From contig FUZG01000007.1 of NCBI GenBank assembly GCA_900168235.1, positions 1-64,000 on the forward strand: DNA of 64,000 nucleotides, written 5' to 3'. The translations under genes were made by a program, and so were the position numbers. Shown here one piece after another: positions 1 through 7,234 of the stretch. Position 1 is the first letter of the stretch, and every line of letters starts with the position of its first letter. The stretch comes from Lachnospiraceae bacterium. Lineage in GTDB: Bacteria; Bacillota; Clostridia; Lachnospirales; Lachnospiraceae. The notes under the pieces were generated by a model that saw nothing but the letters and a program-made list of their open reading frames with translations, made no database searches and was not told where the DNA came from.

Positions 1-6
1 ATAAAT

Positions 7-79
7 GCGATAGTAGCTTAGCTGGTAAAGCGCCACCTTGCCAAGGTGGAGACCGCGGGTTCGAATCCCGTCTATCGCT
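7..79 (+). tRNA. tRNA-Gly (anticodon GCC)
   Basis: A full cloverleaf can be folded by eye. The acceptor stem GCGATAG (7-13) pairs with CTATCGC (72-78), the D-stem is GCTT/AAGC, the anticodon stem CCACC/GGTGG encloses loop TTGCCAA with anticodon GCC, and the T-arm GCGGG-TTCGAAT-CCCGT follows. The discriminator base is T79 and CCA is not encoded. The terminator directly downstream ends this transcript, so it is a single tRNA gene or the last of a cluster that starts outside the window. Confidence 0.96.
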
Positions 80-90
80 TAGTTTGCAAG

Positions 91-133
91 ACTCGTAAGC
101 TCCATTAGTAGTATGGGGTTTGCGAGTTTTTTT
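91..133 (+). terminator. Rho-independent terminator after tRNA-Gly
   Basis: A 15-bp stem with a few G-U pairs (91-105 with 113-127) closes a 7-nt loop and is followed by a run of seven T. It covers the first in-frame ATG (113) of the downstream open frame, which argues that this ATG is not the CotH start. Confidence 0.9.
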
Positions 134-160
134 GTAAATGTGACGTGTGAGGAAAAGCGG

Positions 161-1696
161 ATGAAGGCTTGGGGACATATAAAGACTTTGATCATAGCGG
201 TTTTAGCGTTTGCCGCACTTTTTGTTCTGATAATATATTATACTGCGGCGGCTTCGGTCAGACCTCGTGAAACAGTTGGTTTTACATCGGAGGAAGATTT
301 TTCGGGGATTTTTGTGCCGGCATCGGAGAACGATGGACTTTACTTTGATACTCAGGGGTTTATTAACGGGAGCGGTGTCTACATTTTTCTTCCGTCTTCA
401 GCGGATCTGGAGCATCTTGTATTTTACTCGGAGAGAGAGGATGGCAAGCTTCTTGAACGGTTCGAGCATGATTTTGAACAGGATCCTGTTGAGATATGCG
501 GAGTAAGTGTTTTTGCCATGAAATCGGAGCTTCCGTCGATAAATCTTTCGTTTGCCGATGGGTATCCGTCTCTTGAAGATATAGAATCGTCAGAGGATCA
601 CGATCTGAGTTCAAAAGGAACCATGGAGATGTGGGACAGAGACGGCTTCCTCGTAATGGATTCCATGGTGATAAGAGGCAGAGGAAACACGACGTGGTTA
701 GATGATAAAAAGCCCTATCAGATCACTTTGGCAAAGGGAGAAAGTCTGCTGGGGATGGGAAAGGCAAAAACGTGGGTATTGCTCGCTAATGCCGGCGACT
801 TTTCTCTTTTGAGAAATGAGGTTTTTCTGTCTCTTGCAAAGGATCTCGGGATAGCATATACACCGAATATAAGACAGGTCGATCTGTTTATAGACGGTGA
901 ATATCACGGCGCGTATTCACTTTGCGAAAAGGTTGAGGTCGGAAAGAACAGGGTTGATATTGATAAAAACGACTATCTCTACTGCATTGGTGTAGACAGG
1001 AATAATTACTCATTTTTTCTCTATGATGACGCAGAAAAAAAGGGTACTGAAGAGTATGAGCCCATGTATGGTGAGCTCAGAGATACCAGGGACAGAATGA
1101 AGATCGAGAGATCTATTCCCTATATTCAGGAAGTTATAAATGAAATGTATGATCCTAAGTCGGATCTGTCGGATTGTGATCTGGATTCTTTTGCCCGATA
1201 TTACTGGCTTCAGGAATTTTCAAAGACCACAGATCCTACACTGAGGAGTGTGTATCTCTACTGGAAGAGCGATGAGGCAAAGATGCACATGGGACCTGCC
1301 TGGGACTATGACAGGACTGCGGGAATAATAGATATGCCCTTCAGAAAAGAGGATTATATCTGGCCCGACGGATGGACAGCACGGGAACAGGACTATTATC
1401 GAAGGATGATAAAGAACCCTGTCTTTCAGGATGCTGTTAGGGATGTTTACGAAAACGGCGGAGTCAGGGAAGCTTTTATGAGGGCGGCTGACGAGCTGCC
1501 GGCAAGGATAGGGAATATAAGAACCAGTGCAGAGATGAATTTCATCAGATGGAATGTGCTTTTTGAAGAGGAGAATAATAAGGTCTCCTACGCATATGGC
1601 GACAATTCATATGAAAGTCAGGTAAGTTGGCTTGCAGATTGGCTCAGGATGAGAGCGGATTGGATCGATATACATTACAGGGACCGGATCAGATAG
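161..1696 (+). CDS. CotH-family protein kinase-like protein, membrane-anchored or secreted
   Basis: The 511-aa product belongs to the CotH family. In Bacillus, CotH is an atypical protein kinase of the spore coat; in Clostridia related proteins are often surface or cellulosome-associated. One hydrophobic segment lies near the N-terminus (about residues 9-30, LIIAVLAFAALFVLIIYY), so the rest is probably outside the membrane. The family core runs from IRGRGNTTW (about 170) through KTWVLLANAGD to GPAWDYDRTAG (about 405), which resembles the CotH metal-binding motif with its conserved Asp residues. ATG 161 is chosen because GAGG lies 8 nt upstream and the earlier ATG at 113 sits inside the tRNA terminator. 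The gene appears monocistronic or paired with the nuclease gene. Its substrate is unknown, and nothing nearby points to sporulation. Confidence 0.82.
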   Translation: MKAWGHIKTLIIAVLAFAALFVLIIYYTAAASVRPRETVGFTSEEDFSGIFVPASENDGLYFDTQGFINGSGVYIFLPSSADLEHLVFYSEREDGKLLERFEHDFEQDPVEICGVSVFAMKSELPSINLSFADGYPSLEDIESSEDHDLSSKGTMEMWDRDGFLVMDSMVIRGRGNTTWLDDKKPYQITLAKGESLLGMGKAKTWVLLANAGDFSLLRNEVFLSLAKDLGIAYTPNIRQVDLFIDGEYHGAYSLCEKVEVGKNRVDIDKNDYLYCIGVDRNNYSFFLYDDAEKKGTEEYEPMYGELRDTRDRMKIERSIPYIQEVINEMYDPKSDLSDCDLDSFARYYWLQEFSKTTDPTLRSVYLYWKSDEAKMHMGPAWDYDRTAGIIDMPFRKEDYIWPDGWTAREQDYYRRMIKNPVFQDAVRDVYENGGVREAFMRAADELPARIGNIRTSAEMNFIRWNVLFEEENNKVSYAYGDNSYESQVSWLADWLRMRADWIDIHYRDRIR

Positions 1697-1756
1697 GAAG
1701 AACAGATATTACATCAATAAAATATAAGCATTGATAGATCATGTTTAGGGGGTTTT

Positions 1757-2734
1757 ATGAAGAAATGGTTATCTTTTCTACTGCTTTTAGCAGTATGTGT
1801 ACTGCCGTTTGCAGTACATGAAAATGCACCGGTTCCTGTGTATGGTAAGACACAGATACCTGCTTATGAGGAAGTCCAAAAGCCGTATGTCGAGATCAAT
1901 GGGAATAAGCCGTTCTTTAAGTCCAGTGAGTATGTTACAAAATCCGTAGAGAACTACGCTTCATTAGATAAGCTCGGAAGATGCGGTACAGCCTATGCGG
2001 TGCTCGGCAAGGACATCATGCCTACTGAGGAACGCGGAAAGATAGGCATGATAAAGCCTACGGGCTGGAATCAGGCGAAGTATGAAGGAATTGTTGATTC
2101 TGAACCGCCGTATCTCTACAACAGGTGTCACCTCATCGGTTTTCAGCTTGCGGGAGAAAATGCTAATCCTAAAAATCTGATAACCGGAACCAGGTACATG
2201 AATGTGGACGGTATGCTCCCTTTTGAAAATAAGGTGGCAGACTATGTCAGATACAAAAATAAGCATGTGCTGTACAGGGTTACGCCTATTTTTGACGGAG
2301 ATAACCTGCTGGCAAACGGAGTCCTCATGGAAGCGTCATCGGTTGAGGACAAGGGAAAGAGCATTTCGTTTTGTGTTTTCTGCTACAACGTTCAGCCGGG
2401 AGTGAAGATCAACTACAAGGATGGTTCAAACTCCCTGGATGTAAGCGCGGCGAAGACTTCGGGCACAAAGGCTTCGAGCGCTAAGACTCAGAGTACAAAA
2501 ACTCAGAAGGCTAAGACGGTGACTGCTGATAATAAGGCAGCTTCCGCACAGACACCCGCATCTGCGCCTACCGTGGACAGTGCGAACTACATCGCAAACA
2601 GAAATACCGGAAAGTTCCATATCGCAGGATGCAGTTCCGTGAATGACATGAAGGAATCGAATAAAGTTCCCTACAACACCAGAGATGAAGCCATTGGTGC
2701 AGGTTATGTGCCGTGTAAAAGGTGCAATCCGTAG
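1757..2734 (+). CDS. secreted DNA/RNA non-specific endonuclease with C-terminal Cys-rich motif
   Basis: The 325-aa product has a signal peptide (MKKWLSFLLLLAVCVLPFAV), so it is likely secreted. A beta-beta-alpha-metal nuclease domain follows. The block YNRCHLIGFQLAGENANPKN (around residue 115) matches the DRGH-type motif of the EndA/Spd class, with His as general base and an Asn after it for metal binding; here the usual D-R-G-H reads N-R-C-H. A Ser/Thr/Lys/Ala-rich linker (about 230-270) joins it to a C-terminal block FHIAGC...Y..CKRC, an Ada-like or zinc-ribbon motif often fused to secreted nucleases. A GGGGG run lies just before ATG 1757 and a strong terminator follows. Likely role: extracellular DNA degradation for nutrient scavenging or uptake (inference). 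Confidence 0.85.
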   Translation: MKKWLSFLLLLAVCVLPFAVHENAPVPVYGKTQIPAYEEVQKPYVEINGNKPFFKSSEYVTKSVENYASLDKLGRCGTAYAVLGKDIMPTEERGKIGMIKPTGWNQAKYEGIVDSEPPYLYNRCHLIGFQLAGENANPKNLITGTRYMNVDGMLPFENKVADYVRYKNKHVLYRVTPIFDGDNLLANGVLMEASSVEDKGKSISFCVFCYNVQPGVKINYKDGSNSLDVSAAKTSGTKASSAKTQSTKTQKAKTVTADNKAASAQTPASAPTVDSANYIANRNTGKFHIAGCSSVNDMKESNKVPYNTRDEAIGAGYVPCKRCNP

Positions 2735-2743
2735 GATTTTTAA

Positions 2744-2776
2744 GCCTCTCCCGTGAAAAAGCGGGGGAGGCTTTTT
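2744..2776 (+). terminator. Rho-independent terminator of the nuclease gene
   Basis: The stem GCCTCTCCCG (2744-2753) pairs with CGGGGGAGGC (2762-2771), with one G-U pair, around an 8-nt loop, and is followed by TTTTTG. Confidence 0.92.
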
Positions 2777-2859
2777 GCGTGATGTTCATGGAACGCAACG
2801 CTCTCCGCTTCCTGATAGCGGCGGGATAACTGTGTTTTTGAGAATTGAAATAATTCATA

Positions 2860-2889
2860 TTGACATACTCTGAAAAGATAAGATATGAT
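2860..2889 (+). promoter_or_regulatory. Sigma-A promoter of the AGCS symporter gene
   Basis: A perfect -35 TTGACA (2860-2865), an 18-nt spacer and TATGAT (2884-2889) lie 40 nt before ATG 2929. The -35 overlaps an in-frame TTG, which rules that TTG out as the translation start. Confidence 0.8.
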
Positions 2890-2928
2890 ATTTTAATACT
2901 TTATCACGGTGAATGGGGAAAACAAGAG

Positions 2929-4353
2929 ATGGAAAAGATAACGGAAATTTTATATGCAGTGGATGATTTTATGTGGGGAAACTGGATGACGGTCCTGGTT
3001 CTTGCTACAGGAATCATCCTTTCTTTGCGTTTTGCGTTCAGGTATCAGAGGAAGCCCGTTTTTAACTTCAAAAATACCTACGGCACGATGTTTTCTAAGA
3101 GCGAAGGAACCGGAACTATATCCGGTTTCCGTGCGGCTTGTACCGCTCTTGCAAATACTATCGGAACAGGAAATATCAGCGGTGTGGCAACGGCTATCGT
3201 GAGCGGTGGTCCGGGGGCGCTTATATGGATGTGGATCTCAGCATTTTTCGGTATGTCTACGAAAGCCTGCGAGATCATAATCGGTCAGCGTTACAGAGAG
3301 CATTATGAGAAGTCTATGGATGAGTATGTCTGCGACAGATCCTTTGTGCTGAAAAATGCTTTTGGATGGAAAAAGGGTGCGATCGTTCTCGCGGTATTCT
3401 GCTTTGTATTCGGACCGTGGACCTGCTGTGTGCAGACCGAGGCTGTTACAAGCTCGATAAATCAGGCGTTTGGAGTGAAGCCTGTTATCACAGACATTGT
3501 CATCGGAATCACATGTCTCGTGACTATCTGGGGCGGTCTTCGCAGGATCTCGGATGTCATGAGTAAGGCAGTTCCTATCATGGCGGTGCTTTATATCATT
3601 ATGGGTCTTGGCGTTATTATTTTTAACTATCAGGAGATTCCGAGAGTTGTAATGCTCATCGTTAAGAGCGCTTTTTCTCCTACGGCTGCAATGGGCGGTT
3701 TCGCAGGTGCAACGGTGCGTGATGCGATCCAGTACGGTGTTGCGAGAGGTATCTACTCTAATGATGCGGGTACAGGCTACGGTATGATAGCCCATGCCAG
3801 CGCAAAAACAGACCATCCGGTCCGTCAGTCTCTGTGGGGCTGGGGTGAGATTTTCCTTGATACGATGATCGTGTGCTCTATCACAGCGTTTACTATTATC
3901 ATGACAGGATCATTTTATGACAGCGATGCTACAAGTGGAGCGCTCACAACATTTGCTTTTACAGCAGCTTACGGAAAGATTGGCGGACAGCTCACTGCCA
4001 TCGCTATCGCGGTATTCGCATGGACTACCATCATCGGTATGTATTACACCTGTGAAAAGAGCGTAAATTACGCATTTGGCGATTCTGAGGCGAACAAAAA
4101 AATGATGCCTGTTTACATGATCTACTATATGATACCCTGCGTCATCTTTTATAATATAAAGGCAGACGTACTTTGGGCGTTTACGGATATACTTTCTGCG
4201 GTATATGTGCTGATCACGATATTTATCATCGCAGCAAAGCATAAGGAGATATTCAGGCTCTTTGATGATTTCTGGAAGAGATATCTGCCTGCAAAGGAAA
4301 GGGGAGAGAAGCCCGAGTACGTATCCTTTGACTGTAAGGCTGAAAAGAACTGA
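2929..4353 (+). CDS. AGCS-family sodium:alanine/glycine symporter
   Basis: The 474-aa multi-pass membrane protein matches the alanine/glycine:cation symporter family (AlsT/DagA type), which imports small neutral amino acids with Na+. Family features visible are the N-terminal segment ending in the RYQRKPVFNFKN loop, the block NTIGTGNISGVATAIVSGGP (about residues 85-105) and GIYSNDAGTGYGMIAHASA (about 285). About ten hydrophobic helices can be counted, and the length fits the family. ATG 2929 is chosen over an upstream in-frame TTG because the latter is part of the promoter and because GGGGAA lies 8 nt before the ATG. The methyltransferase gene follows after 35 nt, so both may share the transcript. 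The exact substrate cannot be read from the sequence. Confidence 0.92.
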   Translation: MEKITEILYAVDDFMWGNWMTVLVLATGIILSLRFAFRYQRKPVFNFKNTYGTMFSKSEGTGTISGFRAACTALANTIGTGNISGVATAIVSGGPGALIWMWISAFFGMSTKACEIIIGQRYREHYEKSMDEYVCDRSFVLKNAFGWKKGAIVLAVFCFVFGPWTCCVQTEAVTSSINQAFGVKPVITDIVIGITCLVTIWGGLRRISDVMSKAVPIMAVLYIIMGLGVIIFNYQEIPRVVMLIVKSAFSPTAAMGGFAGATVRDAIQYGVARGIYSNDAGTGYGMIAHASAKTDHPVRQSLWGWGEIFLDTMIVCSITAFTIIMTGSFYDSDATSGALTTFAFTAAYGKIGGQLTAIAIAVFAWTTIIGMYYTCEKSVNYAFGDSEANKKMMPVYMIYYMIPCVIFYNIKADVLWAFTDILSAVYVLITIFIIAAKHKEIFRLFDDFWKRYLPAKERGEKPEYVSFDCKAEKN

Positions 4354-4388
4354 AAATTGTGCCGCCAGGCGCAGTGAGGAGATTTTTA

Positions 4389-5342
4389 ATGGGAAGAATT
4401 GATGAATTTATAAATAGCGGAAAACTTATTGTCATGGACGGAGCAATGGGAACTGAGCTTGAGAAGCGCGGATTCAACGTGAGTGATGCGCTTTGGAGTG
4501 CGAAGTTTCTGAAGGAGAATCCTGATGCTATCGCAGCGATCCACAGGGATTACATGGAAGCCGGAGCAAACGTGATAACATGCTGCAGCTATCAGGCGAC
4601 AATTCCCGGATTTGTGGCAGCGGGCTACAGTGAGGATGAAGCGGAGGCGCTTATCCGAAAGTCCATGGAGATCGTTAAGGATGCAAGGGATAAGTGGTGG
4701 AAGGAATCCGGCGAAAAGAACGGAAGGGTTTATCCTGTGGCAGCAGGTGACATCGGACCGTATGGCGCATATCTTGCGGACGGTTCGGAGTACAGCGGTT
4801 CCTATGAGCTCACGAAGGATGAGTATAAGGATTTCCACAGGAAGAGAATTGAGATCCTGAAGGATGCGGGAGCGGAGATCTTTGCGGTTGAGACCTGTCC
4901 AAAGCTTGCAGAAGCTGAGGCTGTGGGCGAGCTTCTGGAAGAAATGGGATGCGATTTCTGGGTTAGCTTTACTTTTAAGACAAAGAACAAGATAAGCGAT
5001 GGCACAGACATCGAGAATGTGGCAAAGACCATGTCTAAATTCAGCCACCTGAAAGCTATCGGAGTGAACTGCACACCGCCTGAGATCGTAGCGGATATCA
5101 TCCTGAATTACAGAAAATATACTGATGTTCCGGTTTGTGTCTATCCGAACAGCGGAGAGATTTATGACGGAATAAAGAAGGTCTGGAACGGAGCACCCGA
5201 CGGGAAGAGCTTTGCAGAACGTGCTAAAGAGTGGGAAAGAGTCGGAGCTTCGTTTATCGGCGGCTGCTGCAGGACTTCGCCGGAGGATATTCACGGGGTC
5301 GCTGAGCTTAGAGACGCTGGATTTAAGCAGATATCGATCTGA
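4389..5342 (+). CDS. mmuM: homocysteine S-methyltransferase
   Basis: The 317-aa cytoplasmic enzyme probably transfers a methyl group to homocysteine to make methionine, from S-methylmethionine or a similar donor. The N-terminus LIVMDGAMGTELEKRG is the family hallmark. The zinc-binding cysteines are visible as GVNC (about residue 225) and the GGCC pair near the C-terminus (GGCCRTSPEDI). The length fits stand-alone MmuM/YbgG enzymes, and no cobalamin or folate domain follows, so it is not MetH. ATG 4389 has AGGAG 7 nt upstream; an in-frame GTG at 4359 has no such site. The last 20 nt overlap the 3' end of the convergent hydrolase gene, and no terminator follows directly. Confidence 0.9.
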   Translation: MGRIDEFINSGKLIVMDGAMGTELEKRGFNVSDALWSAKFLKENPDAIAAIHRDYMEAGANVITCCSYQATIPGFVAAGYSEDEAEALIRKSMEIVKDARDKWWKESGEKNGRVYPVAAGDIGPYGAYLADGSEYSGSYELTKDEYKDFHRKRIEILKDAGAEIFAVETCPKLAEAEAVGELLEEMGCDFWVSFTFKTKNKISDGTDIENVAKTMSKFSHLKAIGVNCTPPEIVADIILNYRKYTDVPVCVYPNSGEIYDGIKKVWNGAPDGKSFAERAKEWERVGASFIGGCCRTSPEDIHGVAELRDAGFKQISI

Positions 5343-5913
5343 TGAAATCGCGTGTTTTTTCCATCACGTCTTTAAGGACATCTATATTGCGGAAGGGATC
5401 GCCGCACTCAAGTGAATGATTACATTCGGGATAAATGTGCAATTTTATGTCAGATTCTTCTGCGCTTTTCTTTATCACGGACAGATCGGACCACGGGTCA
5501 TTGTCACCGATGAAAGCGATTATATTTTTAGAGTCAGGAGTACAGAAGGAAAAAGTTGCTTCAACAGGGGTGTACCAGATCTGAGTGACATTGGGCGCAT
5601 TTTCAGAAGCGTATTTTGAGAGTGCGACCGTACCAAGACTTTTTCCGATAAAGACCACATCATCATATGAAGACAGGTTTACATCCTTTAGCAGAGCGGA
5701 AGTCTGAGCGGATGCAATATCCGCGGCTTTCCGCATGAGTGAAGCGTCGCCCTTTACGTTTGACGGCATGTCTGAAAAGCTGATGTTAAGGATGTCATAA
5801 CCTTTGCTCTGCATGAGCTTTGCAGCGTAGTACAGAAGCGGTTTATCCTTGTGATAGCCGATCCCCGGGAATATAACGGCAAGTTTTGATGAATTATATT
5901 CGTTGTTCTTCAT
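5323..5913 (-). CDS. small alpha/beta-hydrolase-like protein
   Basis: The 196-aa product has an alpha/beta-hydrolase layout: an early strand with FPGIGYHKDKPLLYYAA (oxyanion-type region), a nucleophile elbow GKSLGT (Ser, about residue 100), then FIGDNDPW (acidic residue) and YPECNHSLE (His, about 170). This supplies a Ser-Asp-His triad in the usual order. The substrate is unknown; esterase or acyl-hydrolase activity is a guess from the fold. The ATG at 5911-5913 has GGGAGT upstream on the minus strand; the open frame extends further upstream but without a ribosome site. Its 3' end overlaps the methyltransferase gene by 20 nt on the opposite strand. Confidence 0.75.
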   Translation of the reverse strand: MKNNEYNSSKLAVIFPGIGYHKDKPLLYYAAKLMQSKGYDILNISFSDMPSNVKGDASLMRKAADIASAQTSALLKDVNLSSYDDVVFIGKSLGTVALSKYASENAPNVTQIWYTPVEATFSFCTPDSKNIIAFIGDNDPWSDLSVIKKSAEESDIKLHIYPECNHSLECGDPFRNIDVLKDVMEKTRDFIRSISA

Positions 5914-5937
5914 ATGATACTCCCAATTATAAAGCCC

Positions 5938-5975
5938 GCCTCTCCCGTTTGCAGACAGGAGAGGCATTTTTATTT
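5938..5975 (+). terminator. plus-strand terminator just upstream of the hydrolase start codon
   Basis: GCCTCTCC (5938-5945) pairs with GGAGAGGC (5958-5965), followed by ATTTTTATTT on the plus strand only. No plus-strand gene ends nearby; the closest is mmuM at 5342, so it would stop a transcript that has run antisense through the whole hydrolase gene. On the minus strand the same hairpin lies in the hydrolase leader. Confidence 0.6.
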
Positions 5976-6029
5976 GCATCCACCCTGTCATGGGCACTTC
6001 TCTGTGCGATGAACGCACGAACAAATGTT

Positions 6030-6057
6030 ATCATATCTGTTTACATAACACAATGAA
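6030..6057 (-). promoter_or_regulatory. candidate promoter of the hydrolase gene
   Basis: Read on the minus strand: TTCATT (6052-6057), a 16-nt spacer and TATGAT (6030-6035). The -35 is poor and the -10 good. A small GTGCG/CGCAC hairpin (6004-6018) lies in the leader between it and the gene. Confidence 0.4.
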
Positions 6058-6146
6058 CGTGTAGTTTAAAATCGTTAAAATCCTGCATAAAACTGATTGT
6101 ACAGATTTGGGTACAAGTGATAATTGACAAATAATGAACGAGATTT

Positions 6147-6340
6147 TTACTTCTTTCGTCTTGCCCTTCGGACCCTGTTTATGTGCCTCTCAAAATCTCC
6201 GCTATGGATAAATTCTGCCAGTACGTACTGATCAAAGACCGGGACTGTGCAGGAATAGAAATCAATTTTTTGTACCAGATTATCTGCTCAGGGGAAACGT
6301 TTATTCCGCATTGTTTTTGCAAGTATGGAAAAGGGAAAAA
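6147..6340 (-). pseudogene. decayed MocR-type (GntR/aminotransferase fusion) regulator, C-terminal remnant
   Basis: Read on the minus strand, one frame gives VPVFDQYVLAEFIHSGDFER followed by HINRVRRARRKK and a stop (6147-6149). This matches the C-terminal end of MocR/PdxR-type regulators, where a PLP-aminotransferase-like domain ends in a Q..LA.FI..G.FERHI.RMR block. A second frame just upstream gives YLQKQCGINVSPEQII, which matches the start of the same aminotransferase domain. The two pieces lie side by side in different frames, so most of the domain and the DNA-binding part are deleted. No intact start is left. The match is from memory of the family; it is a relic, not a functional gene. 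Confidence 0.55.
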
Positions 6341-6491
6341 GAGATGATGGCTGAGGAGTTTTTTCACTATACATTTGTACGATATTTTGTGCATGGGTAT
6401 TAAGGGCAAAAAGCGTACACAATAGGTTCAAAATGCCGATAAACTGATTGTCAGGAGTGTATACATTCAGAATTGGGAACAGGAGAAGCCT

Positions 6492-6932
6492 ATGGACGTT
6501 TCTGTTAAGAACTGTAAGGAATGTGGCCATTTATTCCAGTATCCGGGCTTTGGTGACAGGATATGCCCCGATTGTAAAAAAATAGAAGACCGTGCATTTC
6601 AGAGAGTAAAGGATTTTCTGTATGATTATCCCGGAGCAACTCTCTATATCACTGCGGAAACCTGTGAAGTCGCACCTGAAAGGATAAGGAAGTGGCTCAG
6701 GGAAGAGCGTCTTCAGTTTGTGGAGATCACGGGAACGGGACTCAGCTGCGATCACTGCGGTAAGCCTTTGACATCAGGACGGTTCTGCGCGGACTGCAAA
6801 TACCGTTTTGCGCTGGCAGCGGGCACAGCGAGAGAGTATACAGAAGAGGCTCAGGAGAAGGCTGAAAAGGAAAAAGAGACCAACTCAGGAGCGAAAATGT
6901 TCTTCCTTGGCAGGAACAGACGGGGAAGATAG
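6492..6932 (+). CDS. YvyF-type (TIGR03826-like) zinc-ribbon protein, second copy
   Basis: The 146-aa product is a clear paralog of the YvyF-like protein at 35421-35834. Both have an N-terminal CxxC..CxxC ribbon (KNCKECG...ICPDC), a middle helical block (FLYDYPGATLYITAETCEVA; both share the ET/EA-CEV core), the run KWLREERL, a second ribbon (CDHCGKPLTSGRFCADCK) and a C-terminal SGAKM-F tail. YvyF is a flagellar-operon protein in Bacillus whose role is poorly defined. This copy is not in a flagellar or comF context. AGGAG (6481-6485) precedes ATG 6492. The C-terminal region is longer and Glu/Lys-rich. It may have been duplicated and recruited for another role (inference). Confidence 0.82.
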   Translation: MDVSVKNCKECGHLFQYPGFGDRICPDCKKIEDRAFQRVKDFLYDYPGATLYITAETCEVAPERIRKWLREERLQFVEITGTGLSCDHCGKPLTSGRFCADCKYRFALAAGTAREYTEEAQEKAEKEKETNSGAKMFFLGRNRRGR

Positions 6933-6956
6933 GTACAAAAAATTGTATATTTGTAC
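6933..6956 (+). promoter_or_regulatory. inverted repeat GTACAAA-n10-TTTGTAC
   Basis: Perfect 7-bp arms (6933-6939 and 6950-6956) around a 10-nt AT-rich centre begin right after the stop codon of the YvyF paralog. The spacing fits a dimeric regulator site, but no regulator gene is adjacent. It could also be a weak hairpin. Confidence 0.35.
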
Positions 6957-7052
6957 GTATCAAATCGTTATAACTAAATGAATTAGGTTTGTCTAATGGT
7001 GCTAAATGCACATACCGAAAAAATTGGTATTGTTTAAATAGCCAAAAAACGA

Positions 7053-7106
7053 GAAGCATTGTATGTGAGAAAATTGTTGAGATATACATACAATGCTTCT
7101 TTTTGT
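7053..7106 (+). terminator. strong terminator between the YvyF paralog and the GH43 gene
   Basis: A perfect 15-bp stem, AGAAGCATTGTATGT (7053-7067) with ACATACAATGCTTCT (7087-7101), is followed by TTTT. On the minus strand it is followed by CG and six T, so it may work in both directions. Confidence 0.9.
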
Positions 7107-7139
7107 GCAAAAATATATACAAGAATACTTTAAATTCGT

Positions 7140-7168
7140 TGCTACAAGTATAAGACTTTGTTAAGATT
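7140..7168 (+). promoter_or_regulatory. candidate promoter of the GH43 gene
   Basis: TTGCTA (7140-7145), a 17-nt spacer and TAAGAT (7163-7168). A direct repeat TTAAGATT overlaps and follows the -10 and could hold a regulator site. The leader to ATG 7235 is about 60 nt. Confidence 0.55.
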
Positions 7169-7234
7169 GTCTTAAGATTCGTACATACTAAGGGAGACTT
7201 ATGTACAAATCTGCATCTTATGGGAGGTCTTTTT

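Noticed and set aside
113-160. ATG 113 as the CotH start.
   Set aside because: It falls inside the tRNA terminator stem; ATG 161 has a proper ribosome site.
2860-2928. TTG 2860 as the symporter start.
   Set aside because: It is part of a perfect -35 box; ATG 2929 gives the usual family N-terminus.
4386-5294. A 302-codon open frame on the minus strand over mmuM.
   Set aside because: It lies fully antisense to a clear enzyme gene, has no ribosome site and its product looks like nothing recognisable; it is a shadow of the plus-strand codon pattern.
5938-5965. Riboswitch or attenuator in the hydrolase leader.
   Set aside because: On the minus strand the hairpin has no T run and no alternative pairing was seen; the T run is on the plus strand.
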